A DNA stretch of 64,000 nt from Parus major (taxonomy: Eukaryota > Chordata > Aves > Passeriformes > Paridae): NCBI RefSeq assembly GCF_001522545.3, contig NC_031768.1, positions 80,137,769 through 80,201,768 on the forward strand, in the 5' to 3' direction. A program made the translations under genes and the position numbers. The notes under the pieces are model-generated. The model worked only from the letters and a program-made list of their open reading frames with translations. It made no database searches and had not been told where the DNA came from. The first letter of the stretch is position 1. The number at the start of each line of letters is the position of its first letter. Below, piece by piece: positions 35,101 through 48,518 of this stretch.

Positions 35101-36611
35101 TATATAATAATGAGTTCTACAGATGAGTTGCAAGTTGCAGGAGAAAGTAGAAGTGCTTTTCAGTTTTTTGTCAACTTTTTAATAACATCATGCCAGGACT
35201 GAATTCAACCATCTGTATCAAAAGTGTATTTCTGAGTGTACAAAACATAGTGCTTGGTTTCCTCTCCTTGTATTGTTAGACACAAAACCTTTTTTTGTAT
35301 TATTTTCTTAAGACAGGAATAAACCCAAAACTTCCTGTGAAAGGAAATGAAGTTTAAAAAAAATCATTCTCCTCAACTACTAGGAATTTCAATCCTAATT
35401 CCAATCCAAAGGTGCTCTTTTTCTGGGAATATGAAACAATTAGCAGATAATAGCAAAAGAGGAACAAAGAAGGGTGATCGTGTGTGTGTCTTCTGACAGA
35501 AAGGCATTCCCCTTTTACAAGAGTTTGCTAGGGCACTCAGCTCTAGCCAGACTCATCTCTTTGTTTTATTAACAAAGACAGGCAAATGAAGAGGAAAATG
35601 TTTCCTTGTTAAAGGTACATACTGCCACTATAAACCATGTCAGTATTTCTACACTGTTTGTCTGCCAAATGGTGTCTAAAAATATCCTTTTGCATCTCTT
35701 TTTTCTTGTGTATGAATATATATTGTTCTCTGGTGTTGTAAATCAGACAAAGGGTTTTGTGAAAGAAAAATTTTGTTAATCTTGAAGTTTCAATCTATTT
35801 TTTTATCTCCCAAAATAAAGGAACTTTGCTTTTATCTCTTAACTGCTTTCTTTCAGCCATAACAAAAATATTAGAAATTAATTTACTTTTCCATTGCATC
35901 AGGAATTAGATAAGTTCCTTTAAAGCTTCAGTACTGCCTACACTCAAAAAGTGTGTGTACAGCTGGGAAGATAGGGGCAGGCAAGATATTACAGTCCACT
36001 GACCATTATTCTGAAAGGCTGCAAGAAATGGTGGGAAAATAGAAAGCAGTCACTTTGACATTAATTGACATCAATTGGAGAACACAAAGATCAAAAGGAA
36101 ATACTTGAGAAGCAGTCCTAAGAGCAGCCAGAGTGGTTTCTTCTTCTGCATAACAAAGCCAATCTGATTTGTTCCAATTATTCAAAGCTGTACAAGAGGT
36201 GGGCAAATCTTCTGGATTTGTGAACTTTTGAGACTACTTTCTAGGTTCATAAAAAACAATTAAGCCCCATGAATGGATTTGTTAAAATGTAAATAAGCTG
36301 AAGCAATTGTTCTTGTATACTAAGGCCAAATGGCAATGTGACTTCTTGCAACAAGAGGTTGCAATCTTCAGCCACTGAAGGCTTGCAGATTCTGGCTGTG
36401 TTTCATCTACAGGGCACCTGCTAAAAGCACCACAGTTCATTAAGCTCCCCTTGCATTCCTTCTGCTATGGAAAATGAAGAACCTTATTTTCTGCCCAGTC
36501 TAAACTACTCTGTCCTATTCCACAAATTTTGTGATGGTACCAGGTTATTCAGAAATTAAGTGCTGCATGTCAGTGAGTATAAATTATGTTGACAAATATT
36601 ACAATTCCTAA
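32126..36611. other. Intergenic sequence
   Basis: No gene or transposon recognised. An A-tract lies at 33541-33555 and 33940-34200 is unique AT-rich sequence. Frames are 116 codons or fewer without domain signal. Confidence 0.5.
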
Positions 36612-36740
36612 AGCTCAAATCTTATGAGGAGCAACTGAGGGAGCTGGGGGTGTTTAGCCTGGGGAAAAGGCTCAGGGATGACCTTATCAAGCTCTACAAC
36701 TGCCTGAAATGAGATTGTAACCAGGTGGGGGTCAGTCTCA
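36612..36740 (+). mobile_element. CR1 LINE internal fragment, plus strand
   Basis: CTTATGAGGAGCAACTGAGG, GAGCTGGGGGTGTTTAGCCT, GGCTCAGGGATGACCTTATC, AAGCTCTACAACTGCCTGAA and CCAGGTGGGGGTCAGTCTC match the CR1 ORF2 segment coding for the YEExLRELGxFSL...LRDDLIxLYNCLK region. Both ends are truncated; no 3' terminus is present. Similarity is high over a short length. Confidence 0.93.
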
Positions 36741-38892
36741 CATGACTGTCATTATTAGTCCTTCTTTTGGTCTTTAGGAACACAGTGAAAGTGAAAAGTG
36801 AAAGAACAAAATATCACTGTGAACTTCTATGAGATTTACACATAATCTTTTAGTGTGACTGGGGTGGAAAAAAGGTTACTACATCCATTTGTCTAACCAG
36901 TCTCAGCAAGACATGTAAAACCACTGACTCATTCAGCAGTCTAGTTCAGAAGAGCATGTGGCTCACTCCCTGCTCAAAATAGGGCCAGAGTTATCAGGGT
37001 CTTGCCTGGTCAAGGACCAGAAGAAGGACTATTAGTGATAACCATTTCATAGCTTTAACACATCTTTTGAACCACAACTCCTTTCAAAGTGTATTGTCCT
37101 TCTTATATTTAATTTCTAAATTCACTTATTGTCTCTTTTTCTCATGTTCTGAAAATAATTCACAATCAGAAATACCTTGTAGTGCTATGATTAACATAAT
37201 TTACAATCATCTTCCTTTCCCCACAAGCTAAGGAAAAATGAGAGCACTTCAGCTATTGTAAGTGTTATTATAATGAAAAATTCACCTAGAGCTTAATCTA
37301 TTAAGGAGTCAAATGCCCATGTCCTAACTAATAGTCTTTGTGCATAACAAAGTCCAAAACACATTATCTCAGACTCCAATCACTCAGATGCTAGGCCATG
37401 CTACAGCACCAATGAAATAGGGATAAAGTTTCCTGCAGATCTGCTCCAGCCCAGGGTTTCCAGGGTCTGAAGATGTCAGAGAGACAACCCTGCAGAGCCA
37501 CAGCCAAGGCAGTGACCATATTCCCCACTTCACCACAATGGATACTGCAGACTGTTCCAGGGACTAACAGCCAACCAAACCCACAGCAGGCAAGAAGAGG
37601 TGTTTGAGTTTTCTAAAACAACCCATGATTAAGATAGTCTCCTCAAAAGCTAAAGGTCTGTCTCTTTTCTTCCCTGAGGCAATTAGTCTAATCACCCACT
37701 GCAGCATAAAAGTAGGGGAAAACTCTTGCTACCATATAAAAACTGTTCTGCTTTTATGAGACACAAGACAAATAAGAAAGTTAGCACAACTCTTTAGTAA
37801 AGTGTTTAGAGTGATTCTTTGATCTAGGAAATACTAATACTCTATTCTCTCTTCAACTAAAACATAAATCCTGCTTCTCCCTTTCTACTGATTGAGAGCA
37901 TATTTGGGCTGCATGTCATTTTAGGTCGTTCTCTCATAATGATTCCAGTCCCTACCTTGATTCCTCCCAGTTGTAGAAGGACTAATGCATTTTTTTTGGT
38001 CATACGTGAAGATGCAAAACGCTCATCAACAGGCATGGACTGCCATAATTTCCATCAGCTTCTTCTATTGCCTTCCTATCTGCACATCATTGACTTTGAC
38101 CAGATGCCCTGACTGCATGAAAGCACCCAGCACACATTCATGATGTGAAACAAACTCTCATGGCCTGGCACTTTATTGATAAAAGCAAATTTATTAGGCA
38201 TTTTAAATATGCAGCCTTTGCCAACTATTTTGGTGTTTTGTTGTGAACTTCAGCTTCAATTCCTGCTAAATCTAATTCAGATTTGAAATGAGCCAAATGA
38301 AATATATGTGATTTAGCTAAAACAATGAAAACCTGCTTGAGCAATAACCTTGGAAATAAGAAACAATCTGTTACAGGCAGACTGGTTTTTATGCTACATT
38401 TGTGTAAGTGTATAATTGGCATATTTTCCAAATGCATTTTCCCATTTTCTCCAAACCAGACATAACACTAGGTTTTTATTACCTAATTTAGGTTTCTAAA
38501 TTAACAGCAATTTTTCATATTTTGTTCAGGAGGATTATTCATGAATTAGAACTAGTTTCCAGACTGACTGACCCTCAGTCCTAATGAGGGAATGGATGGG
38601 TATGATTAAGAAGACTGCCCTTTTAAAGTCCCTAACTCATCTGTCAAAACTGCTGCTCCCAGGTCATCATGCAACAGTGGAATCAACTTTTTTCCTTCCT
38701 TTTTTTTTTTTTTTGCTTGAACTTTATTAAATGAACTCTTCTTTTTCATCTAACTTTTTCATACCTCATCATATGAGTTAGTAGTCTTATGTAACACACT
38801 GAAAATTAAAGCTACAGGTTATGTCTTCATCCTGAGAAGCCTATATATCTTTATTGGTTTTGACTGAGGTAGAGGTAATTTTCTTCATAGAT
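36741..38892. other. Intergenic sequence
   Basis: No gene recognised. 37430-37620 is somewhat richer in G+C and could be an old repeat. 38160-38460 is unique AT-rich sequence. A T-tract ends near 38714. Confidence 0.45.
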
Positions 38893-39453
38893 TGTGTAGT
38901 GACACAGTTTGGATTTGTGATGAAAACAGTGTTGATAACACGAGGATGTTTTAGTTATTACTGAACACTTGCTCCTCAGCCCACCCCATCAGTGAGGGGG
39001 CTGGGGCTGCACCAGGATTGGGAAGGGGCACAGCCAGGACAGCTGACCCCAGCTGGTCCAAGGGGGGTTCCAGACTGTATGGCACCATGCTCAGGAATAA
39101 GAGCCGTGGGGAAGAAGGAGGAAGGAGGGCTGTTCAGAGCCATGGAATCTGTCCTTCCAAGTTACCATTATGTGTGATGTAGCCCTGTTTTCCTGCAAGT
39201 TACTATAAACTTCCAAAGAAAGAGTTCTTTATGTTGCTTTGCTATGGCACACAGTTTTCGCTCTATCTCAACCCATATGATTGGATCCAACTTAATCAAG
39301 TTAATCATCCAACTCAATCCAACTCATCTCATGTTAACCCATGAGTTTTCATGCTTTCACCCTTGCAGTTCTCTCCCTCACCCCACTGGGGTCGTGACTG
39401 TGTGAACAACAACCTGTATAGTGCTTCAGCACCTACTGGATTTCACCACAGCA
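38893..39453 (+). mobile_element. Solo ERV LTR, third family
   Basis: Matches an avian ERV LTR family by several ordered blocks: TTTGGATTTGTGATGAAAAC, AGTGTTGATAACAC, ATGTTTTAGTTATTACTGA, GGACAGCTGACCCCAGCTG, a promoter region with CTCAGGAATAAGAGCC, GAAGAAGGAGGAAGGAGGGC, GTGATGTAGCCCTG, CCCATGAGTTTTCATGC and CCCTTGCAGTTCTCTCCC. The right edge ends in CACCACAGCA at 39453; the left edge near 38893 (TGTGTAGTGACACAG) is less sure. ATAGAT precedes and ATATGC follows, so a target duplication is not convincing. An expansion of about 66 bp with three ATCCAACT copies sits between two AACCCAT motifs (39270 and 39336). No gag/pol/env alongside. Confidence 0.82.
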
Positions 39454-42400
39454 ATATGCTCTTTGTGGTAGTTACACAAGAATCATATTTTATATATTTG
39501 TTTCTTCGCAGGCTTTTGGTGTGAAACAGTACTCTCCTGTTTTAATATGAGCTACAGTTTCTAATTGTGTTGAAAATGACACAGTGCCCACAAAAGCCAA
39601 TAAACTGAATATCCTGTGAAGCTTTGAGATTCTAATGAGTAAGGAATTCTTTCTTCCTTTGAATTAGTTCAGTGCCCTAGTCAAGTTCACTACAAGAGTT
39701 TCTAGGTGCTCTTACAGAACAGCTTGGGCAGTCACATTAAGAGCACAACTTCTCTCCCTCACCAACCATGAAAACTGAGGACACTTCCACTCTTAAATCA
39801 GTAGTCACTATTTGCTGGGGGAATCTGAGGAAACAATCTAATTTTCCTCCTCTTCTGTCTGTATTGTATCTCATACTTTTGGACATCCAGCTGTCTTCAT
39901 AGGGATGAAAATTACAGTAGCTCCCACATGAAAACTATGTGATGGTATGAGTAAAACAGAGAGGGGATAAAATTTAAAGATCTCTATTTCATTTTCTAAT
40001 GGAATTTAAATTATTCTAAGAACTTAGTAGAGCTTGTACCAGCAGTCACTTCGTTACCTGCCTAAGTGTAAAATTCTCCTGTATGATGTTAGCCCCTAAA
40101 CTCTCAGTGTGTCAGTCCTTGTATTTCAGAGGTGAAGCCATTGTGTCAGACTGCCCTAGGTGTTAGAGAGGAAAATCACTCCCTGCACACTGTAACTGAG
40201 GAAAAAATTTCAACAATTTCTTTTGGTCTCAAGATAAATGTACAGTAAAGTCACATTGATACCCTGTGTATCACATAACATTTCCTAAGAGCTTGTTTCC
40301 TTGGTATTTAATCTATTTGGCTAAGGTGTGTTTTCCAAACAGCATCCATCACAACCTGGACATTTCAAGTGATAAAGAGTACAAGATTCCCCAGACAGTT
40401 TGTTTTGGTGCTTAATTGCTGTCATTTTTAACAATGTGAGACTTAATTTGAACGTAAAGATGCCTCTTTTCTTCTGGCAAAGAACTGGTTTTCATTTAAC
40501 ATTTGTATCCTAGACAGAAAAGTCACTTTACACAAGACATTTCCCCCATTCATTTACTTATACAGTGAAGTCACTCTTCCATCTTCTTTCTGATGCATGA
40601 AATGGGCTAAGATCTTTTAGTCTCTCACCAGAGGGCATCTCCTGTGCTTTTGCATCATTTTAAGGACTCTGTAAATATTCATTCCTGTGACCAACAGGAA
40701 GGGTCATGAATCCTTACTCCTTGTTGACTGCTTTCCCTGTTTCCTTTAGCTGAATGGCATGGGAAAACAGTGGCTCTGTAATTACTGTAAAACCTGGCCT
40801 ACAGCATGCATTTATCTAATTTCCCCCTTGTTTCTAGTTCAAGCCAGGCTTGAGACTTGAACTCCAAAGGAAGCTATTTTTCTTAACACAGAGGCAAAGG
40901 CAGTTGTTGCCAAGCAACTAGAGCCATAGGAATTAATTTTTTTTCTGAAAATTTCTTCCTCCCACTAAGACTTTTCCCAATTTGGAAGCTTACAGGTACA
41001 GAGGATTTGCATAGAAAAGCAGCACCTAATGTCCTTTGAATCAAAGCAATGATCAAAGGCTTAAAGGCTGTATCACTAGAGAGTTCAGAAGCATCTGAAA
41101 TCTAATGCAGACAGATTTGGCTTGGTTGCAGCCAGAATACTCTGAATTTTTAATGCTGGTTTACCTATCTCAACATTATCCAGAAAATAAGACTGAATTC
41201 TTGAGACCTTATAGGTACTACCCAATACTGAATTTTGATGATTCTGACTTTTCTTATTCCTACAAAGAAACAACAATGATTAAGTAGTGGCATCACTACA
41301 GGACTCTTATGTATACCTAAAAGTGAAAAAGTGCAGTTATGCTATTCCACAGATGGACAATTAAAGAACAATTGCATGCTTGAATCTGTCATTTTCATTG
41401 TTCCTAATTTTTTTCCAGATAACTGTTCAAGCTTTTTACATCACGTGTAAGGTGCACAGTACATTAACTGTACACATGGAAATATTCCTGCACTTCTGGG
41501 CCTATGTTTGACTCCTCCATCCCCATGCATTCTTCTGTCCCAAGGGTGCCAGCAGGGTTTGTTTCCTCCAACATCTCTACACTCCCCAACCTCAACTGAA
41601 GCAATACTTGCGCCTGCAGGGTTATGGAAACAGTTTACTGCAGCAAATTAGGCACTTGTAATTCAAGCAAACAAGCAAATAGAAGACAGTTATGACATAA
41701 ACGCTCTAAAGCGATGCCAAACTGTCCCTAAATAGTCCTGCCACAGCCAATCTGCTCTACAGGCCAAAATTTTGAAAAAGGTTTACATAAGCCACCATCA
41801 CACTGCAGACAGGGATTGCTTGCTTTTGACAGACTGCTTCATAGGATAACTAAAATGTCAGTGAAAGTCAAAAAATCAGTTTTGTACTTGAGAACCTCAG
41901 TGCAGAATGATTTGCTGAATACTGCCCTAAACTTCTCACAGAGGCATGGCAGAATAGTGACTTTAATTCAGGTGCTCAGAGCCCCAGTGTAATGAAATAG
42001 CAACTTCTCGACATCCCTTGCTAGCCTCAGCTACCCATGCTGGCCTGGGTGGTCAGGGAAATTTTCAGGCACTGAACCTTTCTAATCCCATTAAAACTCT
42101 AACCATGGTTCTAACACTCCTCTGTACAGTTCAGCAGAGGAGACCTCCAGATGTTACCTTCAGAATTAACCAGTTGCATTTCACTCTACAGTCTGCTCTC
42201 TCTCCAGGGACAATCAGCTCTTGTAGGACATGATTTCCATTCTGCAGCTATAGATAAATTTCATTAATTCTCAGGAAACAAGCTCTCTCATGAAGGTCAT
42301 ACTCCCCAAAGTCACTTTGCAGACACAGCTGGAGCTACAGTGAGATTTCTGCCTTCAACACTGACTACACTGAATAGTGGTTTAAGAGAAAATAACTCTC

Positions 42401-43185
42401 TTTATTTAAACATAAAATAAAGTGCATTGTCATGAATAAAAAATTATTTTTTAGAAACAAGGTTTTTAGGGGAAGCTTCATCTTTTTTGAACCCCAGGTG
42501 AGTTAGCTGGGAAAGTGGATGGCCTTCATCCAGTATGAAAAGAAGGAATAAAATCCAAGACAGCATATAAGTGCTGTTAGTCTCATTAAGATAATCAGTT
42601 ACACAAAGAAGGATGGTTTGTAGCTTTGGGGGGTTGGCAGGGGAAGAGAGAACAGCAACAGTGAGAAGAAAACATGATTAGCGGTTGTACAATAGAATGG
42701 GGGCAGGAATAAAAACACCATAATGAACTCATGCAGCTGGTGTTGCTGCTGAGACCATAATTCTAATAATCCTGCAGTTATTAATTCCTTTTCTAAGCTT
42801 TCTTTATAAGTTATTTTTTAGGATTCTGTTGCATTAGGAAGTGCAATGCTTTTCCACTGATAACTGCAGGATTCTCTCCTTCACTGGTGCCCTGAGTTCC
42901 CTCTGATGTATAGTGGTTGTTAAGTGTCACCCACATAATTTTTGGGAGGACATTTTGTGCACTGCATAATGTACAGCAAACTTAAGTAAAAGAGTATGAA
43001 CAAAATGTTTTGCTGGTTGTGTTGCAAGAGTACTAATTGTAATGGCTGTGAAGATGCCTTGGTCACTACAGCATTTGTTTTTGTATGTGTTGGACTACAG
43101 CAGGGTAGCTGCTGCGGGTGAACCTGGCATATTGGAATATTGCATGAAGTTTGGTGCTAGGGTTTGAATCTTTTAAAGCAGACTG

Positions 43186-43275
43186 CAGGTTTTTTGTTTG
43201 GTTTTGTCTGTTTGCTTGTTTGGGGTGGGGGGTTGTGTGGAATTGTTTAGTTTGGTTTGGTGTTTTCTGGTGTAT
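43186..43275. repeat. G/T-rich low-complexity sequence
   Basis: Irregular GTTT and GGTTTG runs with a G-rich centre (GGGGTGGGGGG near 43222). Low complexity rather than a clean microsatellite. Confidence 0.8.
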
Positions 43276-46162
43276 GTTGTAGGAAAAGCAAAGGAGAATA
43301 TTCAGAGATGACAGCATAATTCTTACCCTTCTTTCACAAACCAAAGATCATCTCCATTTTCATTGAACAGGTGTACTTCTCATTCATACATTCATCAAAG
43401 CGAGATGCAGTCACACATTTTTTGGCCATGTGTGGGGACAGCTGCCTCTGTTTGTGCCTTCCAGTTTGTACATCTGAACCAGGAGTCTGGAATTTCCAGA
43501 TACTCTCTCCGGTCCTGTGAGAAAAAGACTCAGATAGTAATGTCTTTCAATTCTATTTTTCTATTTTGTTCCATTTCACCTTATTAATCTGGGTAGAGTT
43601 TGCTGTTTCCACTTAAATATTTCTGAAAACATATCATTTTACTCATTTACAGTTAGAAAGACTGTACAGGGTATTTTATATTGTTACCCTTTCTAAAGCC
43701 TCTAATAAAACTGCAGTTATTCCGGGGAACAAAATCAAATCAGTGTAATAATTATCTGCTTGCTTTTGTCCATTGATGATGGGAAACTTCTAGAAGGGAA
43801 TACAATGAAAGGAAACCATTAGCCTAAACAAATATACATCCATGGTGTATTCTCTGAGTATCTTAGTGTGATACACTGCTATCATAAAGCTATTTCACTT
43901 TTAAAGTTCTATCCTAAACTTGACTTTTTCTATCAACAGGGAACACAGTCACAAGTGGCTGCTCTCTGGGACTAGCAAGAATAACTTCTCAATTGCACAA
44001 ATAAAATACATATAATCTCTTTTAGAAAGAGATACAAGGAAATAAAATTGAAATCCAGTTTACAGCTGCATCTTATTTACATCAGTACATATGCTTAGAT
44101 ATGTGTGCTTCCCACTCTCAGCTTGTTCTTAACAAAGCTGCACAGCTAGTGATCAGGTAACTGGGCATGGCTTTCATCTTTGTCTTCTGAGATGATGATG
44201 TGATTAGAGAACTCCTACAACTCTGTGTATTATAACAGGTCTCACAGTTCCATTCAGATTTATAGCCTCCAGGTCTTCCTGCTCGGAAAGGATTTCTTTA
44301 CAAATACATAAATAATTGTTTTAATCCTTCTACCATCAAATTAATTGCTGTTCATGTTTTGCAAATGCATTTCTATTTCAATATATTTTTTGCTATCTGT
44401 GCCTGTATTCTGATAAAATATTGCAATTTATAAATGGAGGTGTCCTTGTTTGTGTGGTCAAATTAGATTCCCTTTAGAGAGAGTGAGGAGAAATTGGTAC
44501 TTCAGAGTATATGTCATTTCAAAAATTCTTGTGGGGAAAAAAATTTCTAGACAAATACCCAAAAATTCGTTTATTTTCCTTTGACTATGTATTAACTTAT
44601 GTTTGCAAGGCCAAGTGTAGATATCTAGCTCAGATGTAGAAATGTAAGAGATTAAGGCCTTAGGCTAAGATTCTGTTGAAAACAGCCATTTTATACATTT
44701 TATACACAAAAATGTGTCTATGTTCTGGGATAGGTGTCCAGGCTCCCTAGACTATGGGAACTAAACATCTAGAGTTCACAAACATTGTTAGTCAAAATAC
44801 TGCAACCTATCTGGCATCTTCTGCTTCTGAAGGGCACAGGTATGCAGTGAGTCCTATGTCTTCTTAAGTGGGCAGTCATCTCACATCCTTCAAAATATCT
44901 CAAATAATACTAGTTGTTAATATTTGGGAAACTGGATTCACCCCTGAATTTATTCTTTGACTCCAAGGGAATCCTAAGGGCAAAGCATGCATACAAACAC
45001 CTACATTTAGGTTCCTTAATGTGGAATCCAATCCCAGTCCTACTGGCAGACATCAGGAAGGGCTAAACCCCCTCTCCCTCCCATCCTGATGATGAATAGG
45101 TTCTGTGAAGAATTGGGCCAGCTCTTAACTATATTGTAATCAGGTCATTAAGTGCTTTTTCATTTGGCACACCAGCACTCAGATCTCAGCACGAAGCACT
45201 TTGTCACATTCAGAAATATATATATATCATAGAAACGCATCATTACATGTACAAATTTATATAATCATGTACAGTGCACAGGGGGATAATGCACAGCGCT
45301 TGGTACTGGTTCTTGATTGCAATTTAACACAATGACAATCAACTTCCCTGGGATGATAATGACTTTAGGGTTACTGAGCACATTTCCATCTCCAACTAAC
45401 ACCAAGCCTGCAAGTCGTCTACCGTATTTGAGGGCTTAGTCCCAAATTCATCTGTCCTTAGTTTAATTTCACAATTGGGAAACATAAAAAAGGAGCTCAG
45501 CAAGCCTAAGCTTCTCCAGACCATAGTTACACCCAAGGACTGTTTTGTGTTTTGCTGTCCATTGACTACAGGTCCTCTTTTTACTAGTGTTCAGTTACTG
45601 TGTGTGTAGTTGCTCAGCTTAGGTGAGCTATGTCTCACTTTAAAACTAGGGACTCTCTACAGTTGATATTTATTTTTGTACTGTCTAGAAATGCAGGGTT
45701 AAGGGAACACAGCTGTGGCTGTTCAGCATCAGTGCAGTAAAATAATTAAGAATAATAAAGTGTCAATTCTGATACAGAACAAGCTCCCATTAAAATTAAC
45801 TAAGAGTTAGGCTTTGGGTGCTGGGAGAGCAGATTTATTCTGACTATTGACTTGGCCCAGCATTAAAAATGCCTACAGTACTGGAAATGGATGACCTGAT
45901 TTTCAGGATATGGAAAAAAAGTAATTTGCTGTAACACCAAGAAATGGATGATCCTGCCATTCAATATAACACTAAGGGATCGAAATGTGAATGTTTCCTA
46001 GAAGATAAAGTACTGAGTACTTACATCTGAGATATGTGCCTTCATTTAACTTCCCTGGACTTTTCCAAGATCTCTTAGCTCCCTGGGGTAGGACAAGACA
46101 GCTGCTCTCTGCCATTTAGTGCTCCATAAACCAGCCAATTGACTTAAATCACAGATTGTCCT

Positions 46163-46220
46163 AAAAAAAAAACAACCAAAAAAACCCAAAAAAAAACAAA
46201 CCCAACAAAAAAAAAAAACC
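46163..46220. repeat. A-rich low-complexity sequence
   Basis: A-tracts separated by single C or CC/CCC, about 58 bp. It could be the degenerate tail of a retroposed sequence, but nothing recognisable is attached on either side. Confidence 0.85.
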
Positions 46221-47425
46221 CTGCAGATAATCTTATACTGTATTTAATCTGATGTCATAAGCATTAAAATTGTTGTAAGCAATCCTCATTTCTGATTGCT
46301 GACTAAAAGAAGAAAGTTTTATGTTTACAGTCAGTCAGTCACAGAACCTCAGCTGTATGCATAGCTCTGATACTGACTTACTTGGTGACTTAATTAAGAC
46401 CATTATCACTCAATTTTCAGAAGTGCTGAGAGCTGTTCTTTCTATTGACTACATCTTTTAAAAGTGGCTGCTTAATACCATGGAAATTTAAACTACTAAT
46501 CTCTCCTTACCTCTCTTTCCCCTTTGAAACTGAAGATATTTAGTATTTACCTAACCTTCAAGAGTATTTGGAAGCTAAATCCATTAGCGATTGAGAGGCT
46601 ATCAGATAGTTTGATTTATTCAGTGGATCAATCTGTACATAAAATAAAGATAGAATGTCAGATTTCTGACATAAAGCATTTCTTCCAATATGAGATTTTC
46701 AGAAAACTCTTTCAGTCCTACTATTTCAAGGAAAAACAAAATTCCCAGTGAGGCTCTGAATAATCATACAAGCTAAAACATCCTTGATCTATAAATGCTG
46801 AGTGTCTACAAAGTGGACTTAGAGCAGCCAATGTGGAGAACAGAAATGCTGATGTCGTTTCTGATGCCTTGTTTTGTTTTTTTTTTAAATGGATTCCTCT
46901 TCTAGTAATTAATACATAGTTACTAAACATTGGCAAATATCTTTTCCGCATTTTAAAAGGACAGAATAAATCTTCATTTACCTTCAAAATTTTAACTGAT
47001 TACTTTTTTCCTGTCTTCTTTCTTTACTTCATGTGAAAAAATACATTTCTATGAACATTCTCCTTTTGTACAAATGCCATTAGATTTCTCATTACAGTGA
47101 AGAGTATCTGTTATTTTCTATTACACGAAGTACCAGAATGAAGTAAGCAGACACAGTGGAGACTCAGGGGACATGATGGCTGTTATTGAGTGTGACATAC
47201 AGGTTTGGTTGACTTCTAGGAATTTTTATTAAAAGCTCATGGGAATCTGCACCAGAGAGATGGTGCAGAAAAAGAGTAAAGTGAACCCGTGAGACAACAC
47301 AGCACTTATTCCCCAAATTCCTTGAGCTCATAGGCATACCTGATGTGCTTTGAGTGATGAGAATGAATAGGTCCAGATGACTGAGAACAGATAGTTTTTT
47401 TTTAAATTTGAAAATCACTTTATCT

Positions 47426-47452
47426 GACTGCAAATCTGCGACTGCAAATCTG
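47426..47452. repeat. 14-bp tandem duplication
   Basis: GACTGCAAATCTG occurs at 47426-47438 and again at 47440-47452, one base apart. Confidence 0.92.
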
Positions 47453-48460
47453 TAGCATCAGCAAAAAGAAAAACAGGAAACTTGAAAATTACAGTTTTAG
47501 GTGTCTCTTTCATAATTTCTACACTGGTGGATGATTCCAGTGTCATCACAATAATAAGCAGGAGAAAAATGTTTTATGACATATTGCATAACTTCTGAAC
47601 ACAATCTTGATGTACTAGACAGCAGGAGGAGAGGGAAAATAGTCTGAAAGTTGTCTGCTTTCAGACAATATTCAAATTGTTTGTTGTTCTTAAATTCAGA
47701 AAATTTTAGGATTTTTCAACTATTTTTCTGCTATAAAAAGAATAAAAAAACCTACAAGTAAACTTCTTTGCTAGCTTTTTAATGGTACAGTATTTTTCTA
47801 AGTGTTTGGACAGGAGGAATGCAGCCAAGTTTAACTCCAATAAAATTTATGGTTTACAGATGAACAATGCAAATATACCAATAAATCTTTATGGATATCT
47901 CAAAGCCAGAGAGAATGTGATTGCTCCTGTATAATGTCCATGCTAGCTCCCTGAGACAAGGCTATTACACAGCCTGTCCTAGATTCTCAGCAGATGAAGC
48001 AACATGCATTAGTTAGCAGGAACAGATCTGTGTTAAGAATTCTGAAAGTGAAAATTGTGATTTACTTGGGGGGAGAGCCCAATAACACTGACATCCCAAG
48101 TTTCTACCTGACAAAACTACCATTACAACAAAACTTGGGTGATTTGGTGTATAGTCACAAAATAGTCAGAGAGCCAAAGGATGAATTTCTGCAAGGTACT
48201 GACTGTCTTTGGGGACAAGCTGTTGAAACAGGTCAGAAGATGTAAGCATCGAGCACCTCGTCACCTTGCCACATCAGATCTTTTTTTGATGACATGAATA
48301 AGTAGATTACTTCTAGAAAGAAATTATTTTTGTGTTGTTGCTCAGATAGTGGGGGGATGCCATCATCAAAAGCAGTGACATGCCTTCTCTGGTTATCAAG
48401 ATCATTGCAAACTGTATAGAAAATGATATCCAGCTCCCTTCAGTGAGTGAACACAAGATA

Positions 48461-48518
48461 TCCATCCATCCATCCATCCATCCATCCATCCATCCATCCA
48501 TCCATCCATCCATCCATC
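48461..48518. repeat. (TCCA)n microsatellite, 14.5 perfect units
   Basis: 58 bp of uninterrupted TCCA/GGAT tetramers. The minus-strand frame starting MDGWMDGW is its translation and not a protein. Confidence 0.99.

Larger units (their letters stand above)
39454..48460. other. Long intergenic stretch, no transposon recognised
   Basis: About 9 kb with no gene, CR1 or LTR that I can identify. Contents: a G/T-rich low-complexity stretch at 43186-43275, an A-rich stretch at 46163-46220, a 14-bp tandem duplication at 47426-47452 and a small hairpin at 47642-47666 (9-bp arms GTCTGAAAG / CTTTCAGAC, 7-nt loop). Frames are 92 codons or fewer. Confidence 0.5.

Noticed and set aside
48313..48513. [14 protein letters not shown] protein frame
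   Set aside because: Translation of the TCCA microsatellite.
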